Assembly: GCF_003386095.1 (NCBI RefSeq)
Contig: NZ_QREG01000020.1
Location: forward strand, 2,492-66,491
Length of the DNA stretch: 64,000 nucleotides
Reading direction: 5' to 3'
Source of the DNA: Marinoscillum furvescens DSM 4134
GTDB taxonomy: Bacteria; Bacteroidota; Bacteroidia; Cytophagales; Cyclobacteriaceae
The notes under the pieces are model-generated. The model saw only the letters and a list, made by a program, of their open reading frames with translations, did no database searches and was not told the origin of the DNA. How positions within the stretch are numbered: the first letter of the stretch is position 1; every line of letters begins with the position of its first letter. The position numbers and the translations under genes are program-made. This document shows, one piece after another, positions 1 to 10,010 of the stretch.

Positions 1-3000
1 CAGCCACTCAGGTGGAAACGATCTACGATGCAGACCGTCCGACAGCACGCATAGAAAATGCTCCGGCAGTAGTAGGCAACACTACTCCATATGATGTGGA
101 AATCCACTTCAACGAGGCGATCAATGGCTTTACCATCGGTGATATCACAGTGACCAATGGAGGTGTTACTGCTTTGACGCAAGTCAATGACAGCACCTAC
201 ACGGCAGAGATCACGCCAAATGGAGCAGGGGATATCAGTGTGGCAGTAGCCGAAAATGTAGCTACCGACAATGCTGGCAATGACAACACGGCAGCTACCA
301 CCGTCACCACGATTTTGGATGAAGATGCACCTACGGTAGATATCCAGGATGAGCCTGCTTATGTCAACAACACCGCGGCTTATACCGTGACCTTCAGTTT
401 CAATGAAGATGTAACTGGCTTTGCGCTTTCAGACATTAACGTGGGCAATGGTACAGCTGCTAATCTGACTACAGTCAATGACAGTACTTATACAGCGGAG
501 ATTACCCCTGATGGTGCTGGCGACATTACAATCAATGTGGCTGGTGGCGTGGCTCAGGATGCTGCTGGCAATGGCAACACCGCAGCTACAACTGCGACAA
601 CCATCTACGACAACACATCACCAGCACCGGTGATCAACAATGCACCAGACAGTGTGAACACCACTGATCCATTCACAGTAGTGATCGATTTCGGCGAAGT
701 GGTCAGCGGCTTTGTAGCTGGAGAAGTTACAATAGGCAATGGCTCTGTTACCGACTTTGTCAACAATGGGGATGGAACGTACAATGTGACCATCACACCA
801 TCAGGCGCTGGCGACATCACCATAGATGTAGCAGCAGGAGTGGCGCAGGATGCTGCTGGCAACACCAACACAGCGGCCACACAGGTGGAAACGATCTACG
901 ATGCAGACCGTCCGACAGCACGCATAGAAAATGCTCCGGCAGTAGTAGGCAATGCTTCACCGTATGATGTGGAAATCCACTTCAACGAGGCGATCAATGG
1001 CTTTACCATCGGAGATATCACGGTGACCAATGGAGGTGTAACCGCTTTGACGCAAGTCAATGACAGCACCTATACGGCAGAGATCACGCCAAATGGAGCA
1101 GGGGATATCAGTGTGGCAGTAGCCGAAAATGTGGCTACCGACAATGCTGGCAATGGCAACACCGCAGCTACCACCGTCACCACGATTTTGGATGAAGATG
1201 CACCTACGGTAGACATTCAGGATGAGCCTGCTTATGTCAACAACACCGCGGCTTATACCGTGACCATTGATTTTGGTGAAACGGTTACAGGGTTTGACTT
1301 ATCTGAAATATTGGTAGGTAATGGATCGGCGGCAAACCTTGTGGATCTTGGAAGTGGTGAATACACCGTGGAGATCACACCAGATGGAACTGGTGATATA
1401 TCGATCAATATCAATGCGGCTGTGGCTCAGGACAATGCAGGCAATGACAACATTGCAGCTTCAGAAGTGGTGACTGTTTATGACAACCAGTCTCCTTCGG
1501 TTGAAATTCAAAATGCACCAGCTGCAGTAAATGCTACAACTCCTTATACGGTGGTGGTAGCTTTTGATGAAGTGGTGTCTGGTTTTGTTGCCAGTGAAGT
1601 TTCCGTAGGAAATGGCTCAGTAACCAATTTTACCAACAATGGAGATGGTACCTACGATGTGGAAATCACTCCTAGTGGAGCTGGTGATATCACGATTGAT
1701 GTGGCTGCCGGCGTGGCTCAAGATGCCGCTGGTAATTTAAATACAGCCGCTACTACTGTAACGACGACTTATGACATCACAGGCCCGACGGTAGCCATTA
1801 CGGGACAACCGACTGGGGTAAACAGCATGTCTCCATATGAAGTAACAGTTGATTTTGGAGAGCAGGTGACTGGTTTTACCAACTCTGATCTTAACATCAC
1901 CAATGGTTCGGTTACCAGTTTTGTTGACAATGGGGATGGCACTTTTACGGTGGAAGTAACGCCAGATGGAAACGGCGACATAGTGGTGGAAGTGCCAGCA
2001 GGCGCCGCACAAGACGCAGTAGGTAATGACAATTCATCAGCGAGCGTTACAACGATTTATGACACTACGCCTCCAACGGTGGCGATTGAAAATGCCCCTG
2101 ATACCGTAAATACTACCACGGCTTATGTGGTGGACATTCAATTCAGTGAAGGAGTAGAAAATTTTGTGCTGGCGGATATTTCCGTAACAAATGGCTTTGC
2201 AAACAATTTCATTGCAGTGGATGCCGATAGCTATCAGGTTTCCATCAACCCGGATGGTAATGGCGATATAGCCATTGCAATTGCTGCAGCTGTGGCTAAA
2301 GATTCCGCAGGTAATGACAACACAGCGGCTACTACTGTTACTACTGTTTATGATGTAACATCACCTGCACCGGTTGTGACAGGGATGCCAAAAACTGTCA
2401 GTGACAATACACCATTCTCCATTACTGTTGATTTTGAAGAGTTGGTTTATGGATTTGAGGCTGGTGACATAGTTGTAGGAAATGGAACTGTAAGTGGCTT
2501 TGTCGACAATGGTGATGGGACTTATACAGTGGAGATTACGCCTGATGAAACCGGTGATATTACGGTAGATATTCCGGCAGGGGTGGCAGCCGATGGGGTA
2601 GGCAATGCCAATGTCGCAGCCACTACCAAAACTACGCTGTTTGACGACAAGAGTCCGGAAGTAGTGGTAGAAGATGCACCAGAGGTTGTCAATAACAATG
2701 ACCTCTACACGGTGACCCTTTCGTTCAACGAAGCAGTATTTGATGTAGAGCTGTCAGATGTGAGGGTTGTAAACGGTACGGCCAGCAATTTGGTAAACCT
2801 AAATGATAGCACCTTTACAGTGGATATTACACCAAATGGAGCTGGAGACATCTCAGTAGATGTGCCTCGCGGAACAGTGGTGGATACAGCTGGTAACCCG
2901 AACATTGCTTCGGAAGTTGTCACTACGCTGTTAGATACTGACAATCCGGGTGTTGAGATACTGAATGCTCCGACTATCGTCAATGACAATACTTCTTATA

Positions 3001-6000
3001 CAGTGACGCTGGCATTTGATGAGCCTGTCACGGGAGTGGAACTGTCTGATGTAGTGGTAGCTAATGGTAGTGCAAGCACGCTGACAGTAGTCAATGACAG
3101 TACTTATACGGTGGAGATTACTCCTGATGGCAATGGTGATATCACGATAGACTATGGTACCGGTGAAGCGATTGATGCAGCTGGAAATTCAAATGACGCG
3201 GCAAGCACTGTGACCACCCGATTTGATGATCAAAGCCCAACGGTGACCATAGAGAATGCACCGGCACAAGTAAATACTACAGCTACTTACACCGTCACGA
3301 TTCAGTTCAGTGATTCCGTTTCTGGATTTGAGTTGAGTGATCTTAGTATTGGAAATGGTACGGCCAGCAACTTCGTACAGGTAGATGGTGATACCTATAC
3401 AGTAGACATTACGCCTGACGGAAATGGAAACATCACCGTGGATGTAGCAGCAAACGTGGCGAATGATGAGGCAGGAAATGGAAACGAAATGGCCAATACT
3501 GCTACTACTGTTTATGATATTACACCTCCTGATGCACCTACGGTTGCTGCACTAAATACCAATGACACAACACCTGTGCTCACAGGTGCAGCAGAACCAG
3601 GGTCTACGGTTGTAGTAACGCTAAATGGGGTTGAATTCACCACCACTGCTGATGCGAGTGGCAATTGGTCTGTAGATTCAGAAAATGATACCCCTACGGC
3701 GGGAGGTCCTTTTACGGCCCTGACCGAAGGAGACTATGATATCCAGGTAACCAGTACGGATGCAGCAGGAAATACAAGTTCGGATGCTACGACAGATGAG
3801 TTGACGATAGATACCACGGCACCAGGCGTGCCAACGGTCACTAGCCAGGTTACAGATGACAACTCTCCGGTATTGACCGGTACAGCCGATGCGAATACAC
3901 AGGTTGATGTGCTCGTAAATGGAGTTACGTTTACCACCACCGCAGACGCCTCTGGCAACTGGACTATCAACACTGAAGTAGATACTCCTACCTCAGGAGG
4001 ACCTTTTGTAGCTCTGGCTGACGGTACGTATGACGTACAGGTAACCAGTACTGATCAGGCTGGAAACACCACCACAGATGCTACGGCAGATGAACTGGTA
4101 GTAGATACTCAGGCTCCGGCAGTACCTACCGTTACCCCGTCGAATACTGCGGATACGACACCTGTAGTAGAAGGTACGGCAGAAGCGGGGAGTACGGTAG
4201 TAATTACAATTAATGGAGTTACGTTTACTACTACGGCTGATGCCAGTGGCAACTGGTCTATAGATACAGAAACAGATACACCTACGTCTGGCGGGCCATT
4301 TACACCGTTGAGTGACGGTACATTTGATGTGGCGGTAACCAGTACAGATGCGGCAGGTAATACAGCTTCAGATACTTCCACTGATGAGCTCGAAATTGAC
4401 GCTACGGCTCCAGCTGTGCCATCTGTAGATGCTCAAAATACCAATGACACCACACCAGTATTGACAGGTACTGCTGAGGCTGGAAGTACGGTAACTGTTG
4501 AACTCAATGGGGTGACTTTTTCTACTACTGCGGATGCTTCAGGCAATTGGAGTATAGACACGGAAACAGCTACACCTGATTCTGGAACATTTACACCATT
4601 GACAACAGGTACTTATGATGTGTCGGTGACGAGCACAGATGCTGCAGGAAATAGCTCTTCTGATGCGACGGTAGACGAATTGGTGATCGATACTGCCAAT
4701 CCTTCTGTGCCTACCATCACGGCGATTACCACCAATGACACCACCCCAATTTTAGGTGGTACGGCGGATGCAGGCACCACCGTGAGTGTGGTAATCAATG
4801 GTGTGACATTTACCACTACCGCAGATGCGAGTGGCAACTGGTCTATCAACACAGAGACATTGACACCTACATCAGGAGGTCCGTTTTCCCCATTGGCTGA
4901 TGGAACCTATGAAGTGCAGGTTACAAGCTCAAACGATACAGGAAATAGCACAGCAGATACTACGTCTAACGAATTAGTTGTAGATACCGAGGTGCCTGCC
5001 GTTCCTACTGTGGAGAGTCAGACCACCACCGACAACACTCCAGTCATTCAAGGTACTGCCGAAGCAGGCACTGAAGTAAGAGTGTCGATTGATGGAGTGG
5101 TCTTTACCACTACAGCAGATGCCAGCGGCAACTGGACAATAGATACCGAAACGGCAACACCGACATCAGGTGGTCCTTTTACTGGATTTGCTGATGGTAC
5201 TTACAATGTAATAGTTTCAAGTACTGATGGAGCTGGAAATTCAAGTACCGACAATTCTACGGGAGAGTTGGTCATAGATGCGTCTGCACCTTCTGTACCT
5301 ACAGTGACAGTGCAGGAAACCAATGATGGAACTCCAGTACTCAGTGGAACTGCAGATGCCGGTACTACTGTCACCGTAGTAATCAATGGAGTAACCTTCA
5401 CCACCACTGCCAATAGCGAAGGTGTGTGGCAGGTGGATACTGAGAACGATACACCTACATCGGGTGGTCCATTTGATTCTTTGACAGATGGGACCTATGA
5501 CGTTGCAGTGACCAGTACGGATGATTTGGGCAATGCTACAACAGATAACACATCTGATGAACTGGTGATTAACTCATCTGCTCCTTCTTCGCCTACAGTA
5601 AATGCGCAGGTGACAGAAGATGCTACACCAGTGCTTAGCGGTACAGCAGATGCTGGCACTACCGTGACCGTGACGGTGGCAGGGGTAACGTTTACTACCA
5701 CTGCAGACGCTAGTGGAAACTGGACCATCGATACCGAAACGGATACACCAACATCAGGAGGGCCTTTCAATCCATTGGATGATGACACCTATGAAGTGGT
5801 GGTGGTTAGCACCGATGATCTGGGTAATTCCAGCTCAGATGCCTCTACTAAAGAGCTCGTGGTGTTTGTGGGTACAAATGATAGCGACGGAGATGGAGTA
5901 GCTGATAAGGATGAGGATCTCAACGGTGATAATAACCCTAATAACGATGATACGGATGGCGATGGAGCACCAAACTATCTGGATGCAGACGATGATGGAG

Positions 6001-7634
6001 ATGGCGTACCTACTTCAGAAGAGGATGTAGATGGAGACGGAAATCCTGCCAACGATGATACGGACGGAGATGGCACACCAAACTACCTGGATAGTGATGA
6101 TGATGGCGATGGAATGTCCTCTGCCGATGAAGATAGGAATGGAGATGGTGATGCTACCAACGACGATACCGATGGAGACGGCACACCAGATTACCTGGAT
6201 ACAGACGATGACGGTGATGGCGTACCTACTTCAGAAGAGGACGTAGATGGAGACGGTAACCCTGCCAACGATGATACAGATGGTGATGGTACGCCAAACT
6301 ATCTGGATACAGACGATGATGGTGATGGTATCCCAAGTACCGATGAGGACACCAATGGTGACGGAGACCTGACCAATGATGATTGCGATGGAGACGGCAC
6401 ACCAAACTACCTGGATGCAGATGCTTGTGCATCCGATTCGGATAGCGATGGAGTATCAGATACCGCAGAAGATGTAGATAGAGATGGTGACCCTGCCAAC
6501 GACGATACCGATGGAGACGGCACACCAGATTACCTGGATTCGGACGATGATGGTGATGGCGTACCTACTTCAGAAGAGGACGTAGATGGAGACGGTAACC
6601 CTGCCAACGATGATACGGATGGTGATGGTACACCAGACTATCTGGATTCGGACGATGATGGTGATGGCATCCCAAGTACCGATGAGGACACCAATGGTGA
6701 TGGAGATCTGACCAACGATGATTGTGACATGGATGGTACGCCGAATTACCTGGATGCTGACCCATGTACAGTAGATTCAGATTCTGATGGAGTTTCTGAC
6801 GATGAAGAGGATATTGATGGTGATGGCAACCCAGCCAATGATGATACTGATGGTGATGGTAACCCGGACTATCTGGACTTAGATGATGACGGTGATGGAA
6901 TACCTACATCAGAAGAGGATGTAGATGGTGACGGGGATCCTACCAACGATGATACGGATGGCGATGGCATACCAAACTACCTGGATGCAGACGATGATGG
7001 CGATGGCATCCCGAGTGCCGATGAGGACGCCAATGGTGATGGAGACCTGACCAACGACGATTGTGATATGGATGGTACTCCGAATTACCTGGATGCTGAT
7101 GATTGTTCGCTAGTGGATTCCGATGACGATGGAGTGACAGATTATCAGGAAGATAGAGATGGCGATGGTGATCCTGCCAATGACGATACGGATGGTGACG
7201 GTACACCAGACTATCTGGACGATGACGATGATGGTGATGGGGTGAAGACCATAGATGAAGATTCGAACATGGATGGCGATTACACCAATGACGATTGTGA
7301 TCAGGACGGAACGCCAAACTACCTGGATGCGGACGAATGTGCAGATGTGACTCCTCGCAAAGGCTTTACGCCTGACGGAGATGGTGTGAATGATTTCTTC
7401 TATATCGAAAACATTGAGCAGTACCCGAATAACAACGTGCAGATATTCAATAGATGGGGAAATAAAGTGTTCGAAATAGAAGGTTATGACAACCAAAGTA
7501 AAGTATGGAGCTCAGAGTCTAATGTTGGGCTGATTCTTGGGCAGCGAGAGGTGCCTTCAGGAACGTACTTTTATTTGATAGACCTGGGAGATGGTAGTAA
7601 ACCGATATCAGGATTTATTGTCGTAAACAAATAG
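1..7634 (+). CDS. Giant repeat-rich surface adhesin with type B T9SS sorting domain (5' end outside window)
   Basis: The reading frame is open from the first base, so the N-terminus lies upstream; about 2540 residues are visible. Order of parts: about 12 Ig-like repeats of roughly 85-95 residues, each with an APxxVN..PYxV start and a GDI.V..A.GVAQDAAGN end (to about base 3525); 8 repeats of a second Ig type with TPVLTGTAEAGSTV and TTADASGNW motifs (about 3526-5870); then a very acidic DxDGDG-rich array like thrombospondin type 3 calcium-binding repeats (about 5875-7345). The last about 90 residues (FTPDGDGVNDFFYI, IFNRWGNKVFE) match the CHU_C/gliding-motility C-terminal domain, known as a type B T9SS secretion signal. 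Likely role (inference): a calcium-stiffened cell-surface adhesin. It stands alone and is followed by a terminator. Repeat identity at the DNA level is high, so assembly errors in copy number are possible. Confidence 0.9.
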   Translation, partial: ATQVETIYDADRPTARIENAPAVVGNTTPYDVEIHFNEAINGFTIGDITVTNGGVTALTQVNDSTYTAEITPNGAGDISVAVAENVATDNAGNDNTAATTVTTILDEDAPTVDIQDEPAYVNNTAAYTVTFSFNEDVTGFALSDINVGNGTAANLTTVNDSTYTAEITPDGAGDITINVAGGVAQDAAGNGNTAATTATTIYDNTSPAPVINNAPDSVNTTDPFTVVIDFGEVVSGFVAGEVTIGNGSVTDFVNNGDGTYNVTITPSGAGDITIDVAAGVAQDAAGNTNTAATQVETIYDADRPTARIENAPAVVGNASPYDVEIHFNEAINGFTIGDITVTNGGVTALTQVNDSTYTAEITPNGAGDISVAVAENVATDNAGNGNTAATTVTTILDEDAPTVDIQDEPAYVNNTAAYTVTIDFGETVTGFDLSEILVGNGSAANLVDLGSGEYTVEITPDGTGDISININAAVAQDNAGNDNIAASEVVTVYDNQSPSVEIQNAPAAVNATTPYTVVVAFDEVVSGFVASEVSVGNGSVTNFTNNGDGTYDVEITPSGAGDITIDVAAGVAQDAAGNLNTAATTVTTTYDITGPTVAITGQPTGVNSMSPYEVTVDFGEQVTGFTNSDLNITNGSVTSFVDNGDGTFTVEVTPDGNGDIVVEVPAGAAQDAVGNDNSSASVTTIYDTTPPTVAIENAPDTVNTTTAYVVDIQFSEGVENFVLADISVTNGFANNFIAVDADSYQVSINPDGNGDIAIAIAAAVAKDSAGNDNTAATTVTTVYDVTSPAPVVTGMPKTVSDNTPFSITVDFEELVYGFEAGDIVVGNGTVSGFVDNGDGTYTVEITPDETGDITVDIPAGVAADGVGNANVAATTKTTLFDDKSPEVVVEDAPEVVNNNDLYTVTLSFNEAVFDVELSDVRVVNGTASNLVNLNDSTFTVDITPNGAGDISVDVPRGTVVDTAGNPNIASEVVTTLLDTDNPGVEILNAPTIVNDNTSYTVTLAFDEPVTGVELSDVVVANGSASTLTVVNDSTYTVEITPDGNGDITIDYGTGEAIDAAGNSNDAASTVTTRFDDQSPTVTIENAPAQVNTTATYTVTIQFSDSVSGFELSDLSIGNGTASNFVQVDGDTYTVDITPDGNGNITVDVAANVANDEAGNGNEMANTATTVYDITPPDAPTVAALNTNDTTPVLTGAAEPGSTVVVTLNGVEFTTTADASGNWSVDSENDTPTAGGPFTALTEGDYDIQVTSTDAAGNTSSDATTDELTIDTTAPGVPTVTSQVTDDNSPVLTGTADANTQVDVLVNGVTFTTTADASGNWTINTEVDTPTSGGPFVALADGTYDVQVTSTDQAGNTTTDATADELVVDTQAPAVPTVTPSNTADTTPVVEGTAEAGSTVVITINGVTFTTTADASGNWSIDTETDTPTSGGPFTPLSDGTFDVAVTSTDAAGNTASDTSTDELEIDATAPAVPSVDAQNTNDTTPVLTGTAEAGSTVTVELNGVTFSTTADASGNWSIDTETATPDSGTFTPLTTGTYDVSVTSTDAAGNSSSDATVDELVIDTANPSVPTITAITTNDTTPILGGTADAGTTVSVVINGVTFTTTADASGNWSINTETLTPTSGGPFSPLADGTYEVQVTSSNDTGNSTADTTSNELVVDTEVPAVPTVESQTTTDNTPVIQGTAEAGTEVRVSIDGVVFTTTADASGNWTIDTETATPTSGGPFTGFADGTYNVIVSSTDGAGNSSTDNSTGELVIDASAPSVPTVTVQETNDGTPVLSGTADAGTTVTVVINGVTFTTTANSEGVWQVDTENDTPTSGGPFDSLTDGTYDVAVTSTDDLGNATTDNTSDELVINSSAPSSPTVNAQVTEDATPVLSGTADAGTTVTVTVAGVTFTTTADASGNWTIDTETDTPTSGGPFNPLDDDTYEVVVVSTDDLGNSSSDASTKELVVFVGTNDSDGDGVADKDEDLNGDNNPNNDDTDGDGAPNYLDADDDGDGVPTSEEDVDGDGNPANDDTDGDGTPNYLDSDDDGDGMSSADEDRNGDGDATNDDTDGDGTPDYLDTDDDGDGVPTSEEDVDGDGNPANDDTDGDGTPNYLDTDDDGDGIPSTDEDTNGDGDLTNDDCDGDGTPNYLDADACASDSDSDGVSDTAEDVDRDGDPANDDTDGDGTPDYLDSDDDGDGVPTSEEDVDGDGNPANDDTDGDGTPDYLDSDDDGDGIPSTDEDTNGDGDLTNDDCDMDGTPNYLDADPCTVDSDSDGVSDDEEDIDGDGNPANDDTDGDGNPDYLDLDDDGDGIPTSEEDVDGDGDPTNDDTDGDGIPNYLDADDDGDGIPSADEDANGDGDLTNDDCDMDGTPNYLDADDCSLVDSDDDGVTDYQEDRDGDGDPANDDTDGDGTPDYLDDDDDGDGVKTIDEDSNMDGDYTNDDCDQDGTPNYLDADECADVTPRKGFTPDGDGVNDFFYIENIEQYPNNNVQIFNRWGNKVFEIEGYDNQSKVWSSESNVGLILGQREVPSGTYFYLIDLGDGSKPISGFIVVNK
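9..392 (+). repeat. Near-identical 384-bp direct repeat, copy 1 (with 882-1265)
   Basis: Bases 9-392 recur at 882-1265 with only a handful of substitutions (for example near 80-92 against 953-965). Each copy spans one complete Ig-like repeat and the start of the next. The intervening repeats are more diverged, which points to recent duplication or gene conversion inside the adhesin gene. Confidence 0.85.
882..1265 (+). repeat. Near-identical 384-bp direct repeat, copy 2 (with 9-392)
   Basis: Second copy of the duplicated Ig-like unit, at an offset of 873 bp. The two copies part at base 1266, where the encoded repeat continues with TIDFGETV instead of TFSFNEDV. Confidence 0.85.
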
Positions 7635-7713
7635 TCAGTTGATTCACCGAGAATTTGCCTGCATTCACCGAGTAAGTGCCGGTGGGCAGGGGCGGTGAAA
7701 TAAATTAGTTCGA

Positions 7714-7754
7714 AAGGATCCGTGGTTGGGAAAAAAAGGATCCTTGGTTGGGAA
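7714..7754 (+). repeat. Tandem 22-bp direct repeat
   Basis: AAGGATCCGTGGTTGGGAA (7714-7732) and AAGGATCCTTGGTTGGGAA (7736-7754) are 18/19 identical with a 22-bp period, immediately before the adhesin terminator. Confidence 0.7.
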
Positions 7755-7759
7755 TTGAG

Positions 7760-7788
7760 GCCTGTCCGTATAGAACAGGCTTTTTTTT
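7760..7788 (+). terminator. Rho-independent terminator of the adhesin gene
   Basis: Stem GCCTGT (7760-7765) pairs with ACAGGC (7775-7780) and is followed at once by a run of eight T (7781-7788), a classic intrinsic terminator 125 bp after the adhesin stop codon. Confidence 0.8.
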
Positions 7789-8071
7789 ATCCATTGGTCT
7801 GTATTGACTCCCTGGAATACTTTGAATAGAGTTGAGAGAACAGTATCCTCATTAAAACCGATAAATCAATCTATGAATTGATATAAGGGATAGGTTCAAG
7901 TGAAATATCGGCGTGAATGACCACATACTGGTCCCTTTCATAAATTTAATCGTCATTCACCGAGAAAATGTTCCTATTCAACGAGGGTTACATCAGGAAG
8001 GGAATTTGAAAGGTAATTTGTTCACTGGATTCGGTGTTGGGAATTTTTATCCGAATCCGTTAGGAACCGAA

Positions 8072-8103
8072 GGCCTGAATCAGATGGATTCAGGTCTTCC
8101 TTT
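8072..8103 (+). terminator. Terminator-like hairpin
   Basis: CCTGAATC (8074-8081) pairs perfectly with GATTCAGG (8087-8094). The stem extends by one wobble and one G-C pair and is followed by a T-rich stretch. No clear gene precedes it. Confidence 0.5.
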
Positions 8104-8200
8104 CTAATGTTCGAATGTTTTCGATTGAATTTTCAATATTGTGAAGGTCAGCTAAAAAGTACGCTTAAGTCACTAATCAAACCTAATTAACTAGTGTTAG

Positions 8201-8245
8201 AAGGCTAATTCAGAGATGTTCTCATCTTCGGGTTAGCCTTTTTAC
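8201..8245 (+). terminator. Terminator-like hairpin
   Basis: AAGGCTAA (8201-8208) pairs with TTAGCCTT (8233-8240), followed by TTTT. No gene immediately upstream was recognised; it may end an unseen small RNA or be left over from a lost gene. Confidence 0.5.
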
Positions 8246-8286
8246 ATAAAAAACGACCGCTTTGTCAAATCGAGCATACAATAGCC

Positions 8287-8314
8287 AGTCGCCTGCCTCA
8301 ACGCGACTATCTTC
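8287..8314 (+). repeat. REP-like hairpin, left edge of the island
   Basis: AGTCGC (8287-8292) and GCGACT (8303-8308) form a stem around a loop containing CTGCCTCA, followed by ATCTTCC. The layout (stem, loop with CTGC, stem, then ATCTTC) resembles the longer elements at 11658 and 12497. Relationship is inferred from layout more than from identity. Confidence 0.4.
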
Positions 8315-8600
8315 CATGTGAACGCCCGCCTTCCGGCGAGGCACGCAACTCTCCACCACCTCAACCGAGGCCCCGTCCTAAAATTACTTGACAGGTTTTT
8401 ACTTAATTCTAATAATAATTTACCATGATAAGTGATCATCCTATTTACACTTTACTTGGATTGCTGTAATCCCAGGTGAAGCATACAGGATAGGATTTAG
8501 GCCTGCTATGGATTGACAGTTTAGGTACTTGCAATTGTTTAAAAACCATTACCTTCGAAGGGTATAATAGGTTATTGTGCACTAAGTGTGCAAGACACTT

Positions 8601-8612
8601 TTGTTACCCAAC
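8601..8612 (+). repeat. 12-bp inverted repeat, left arm (pairs with 10781-10792)
   Basis: TTGTTACCCAAC here is the exact reverse complement of GTTGGGTAACAA at 10781-10792. The two arms enclose the whole three-gene operon. The inner heptamers also fit the RYYYAAC/GTTRRRY consensus of integron core sites. Confidence 0.6.
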
Positions 8613-8624
8613 ATTAAAAAATAG

Positions 8625-9998
8625 ATGAGCATTATTCGACCAAGACTAAATGATTTTTACAATATTCCTATGACACAGGAAGAGGTTGATTTTGCTATTC
8701 CCTTTATTGATGAAGATATTCCACTGTATGTTGACCCATTTTTGCTATGGAAATCCCCATCACTTCAAGATAATTCATTGCACCTTACTATCACAAATAG
8801 TTTTAATCATTTAGGCTATTTAGTATCTAATGGTAAAGAGAAAGAAGCAAGCGAAATAATTATTAGAGCTTCAGAATGTGATGAAGTTGGACTCGGTAAT
8901 TCTAAAACCAAAAAGGGAAAGAGAATTGGAGAAAAATTAGCTTTAACAATTTTAAATCAGTTTACCTCAATACCACAATTGAATAAAAATGGATTTACAC
9001 ATTTCGAAGAATTACAATTGTTGGTTGATAATTTTTCAAAAGATAGAGTAAGTGACATTGCGTGCAATTTCATTCAATCTTTCCTCATTGATTTTACGAT
9101 TGAACAATCAGAAAAATATGGCATTCCAATAGAAAAGGTCAAGCTGAACAATCTTTATAATACTAAAACAAACTCCTTTGGAGTTGAGGAAACTCATTTA
9201 CCCGTAAATCCAAATAGCAAAGCTCCAATTTTATTCATACCTAAAAGGTGGCTGAAATTTATTCCTTGGATAAATACAGATGATTATTTTAATAGCTATT
9301 ACATAAAAAACGTTCACAAGGATGGAGATGAATTTCCTGACAGAATAAGACTTTTAAACTTTAATAGGCACAATTATGACATGGTTCAAGCATATACAGC
9401 CATTAAAGAAAAACAAATTGAAAACTGTAAAAACGATCCTCTTTTTAGTCAAATTCCTGTCACCTCCGCCAAAAGAAAGATTTCAACTATAACTAAGTTG
9501 GCAACAGGCAAGACGGATAATGCAGATAGAAAATTTGAAGACAATGTATGCCAGTTGATGACATCCCTTGTTTACCCTCATTTGGATTTTGCACAAGAAC
9601 AAAGTAGAACAGAGTCAGGGGTTCAAATTCGAGACTTGGTATTCTACAATAATAAATCTTTTGATTTTCTAGAAGAAATCTACGAAGCTTATAAATGTAA
9701 GCAGATTGTTATGGAGCTCAAAAATGTTCATGAAGTAAAACAGGAACATATCTTACAGCTTAATAGGTATCTCAAAGACCAATTCGGAAATTTTGGAATA
9801 ATCATTACTAGAAATCCACCTCCAAAAAAAGTCATTAAAAACGTTATCGACTTATGGTCAGCACACAGGAAATGTATTTTAATCTTGGATGACACTGATT
9901 TAAAAATGATGACACAAGTGTTTGAAAGTAAACAACGGAATCCTATAGAAGTGATAAAGAAAAAATACATTGAATTTACAAGAGCATGTCCATCATAA
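8625..9998 (+). CDS. PD-(D/E)XK nuclease-like protein of unknown system
   Basis: 457-residue soluble protein without signal peptide or membrane segment. I do not recognise the N-terminal two thirds. Towards the C-terminus D337 (IRDLVF), then E364-L-K366 (VMELKN), then a QLNRYL helix and the strand FGIIITRN give the layout of a PD-(D/E)XK nuclease core, so metal-dependent DNA or RNA cleavage is a fair inference, not a demonstrated one. It is the first gene of a three-gene run: 12 nt separate it from the next gene, which is itself 1 nt from the third. Base composition is clearly more AT-rich than the flanking genes, and a 12-bp inverted repeat encloses the trio, both suggesting transfer. No methylase, specificity subunit or helicase is nearby, so an ordinary restriction-modification system is unlikely. 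A defence effector is possible. Confidence 0.7.
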   Translation: MSIIRPRLNDFYNIPMTQEEVDFAIPFIDEDIPLYVDPFLLWKSPSLQDNSLHLTITNSFNHLGYLVSNGKEKEASEIIIRASECDEVGLGNSKTKKGKRIGEKLALTILNQFTSIPQLNKNGFTHFEELQLLVDNFSKDRVSDIACNFIQSFLIDFTIEQSEKYGIPIEKVKLNNLYNTKTNSFGVEETHLPVNPNSKAPILFIPKRWLKFIPWINTDDYFNSYYIKNVHKDGDEFPDRIRLLNFNRHNYDMVQAYTAIKEKQIENCKNDPLFSQIPVTSAKRKISTITKLATGKTDNADRKFEDNVCQLMTSLVYPHLDFAQEQSRTESGVQIRDLVFYNNKSFDFLEEIYEAYKCKQIVMELKNVHEVKQEHILQLNRYLKDQFGNFGIIITRNPPPKKVIKNVIDLWSAHRKCILILDDTDLKMMTQVFESKQRNPIEVIKKKYIEFTRACPS

Positions 9999-10010
9999 AA
10001 AAATCAGATT

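Larger units (their letters stand above)
7642..7985 (+). repeat. Four scattered copies of ATTCACCGAG
   Basis: The decamer ATTCACCGAG occurs at 7642-7651, 7663-7672 and 7955-7964, with a one-mismatch copy (ATTCAACGAG) at 7976-7985. They come as two pairs about 300 bp apart in the non-coding stretch after the adhesin gene. Function unknown; they could be protein-binding sites or remnants of a mobile repeat. Confidence 0.55.
7789..8624. other. Long non-coding stretch with hairpins, no convincing gene
   Basis: About 835 bp between the adhesin terminator and the nuclease operon. Short open frames here (for example 7913-8107 on + and 8242-8439 on -) have no recognisable family and no typical composition. 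The stretch holds two further terminator-like hairpins, a REP-like hairpin near 8287 and GC-rich palindromic scraps around 8320-8380. It looks like an accumulation of intergenic repeats at an island edge. Confidence 0.6.

Noticed and set aside
5875..7345. Regular short repeats resembling a CRISPR or minisatellite array
   Set aside because: They stay in one open frame, encode DxDGDG calcium-loop repeats, and have no unique spacers of constant length.
6226..7496. Several minus-strand open frames rich in His and Arg
   Set aside because: They are reverse-frame shadows of the acidic DxDGDG repeats with implausible composition.
7913..8107. 64-codon open frame on +
   Set aside because: No family, no codon-usage or start-site support, and it overlaps two of the decamer repeats and a hairpin.
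8242..8439. 65-codon open frame on -
   Set aside because: It lies over a REP-like hairpin and GC-rich palindromic scraps; the translation looks random.
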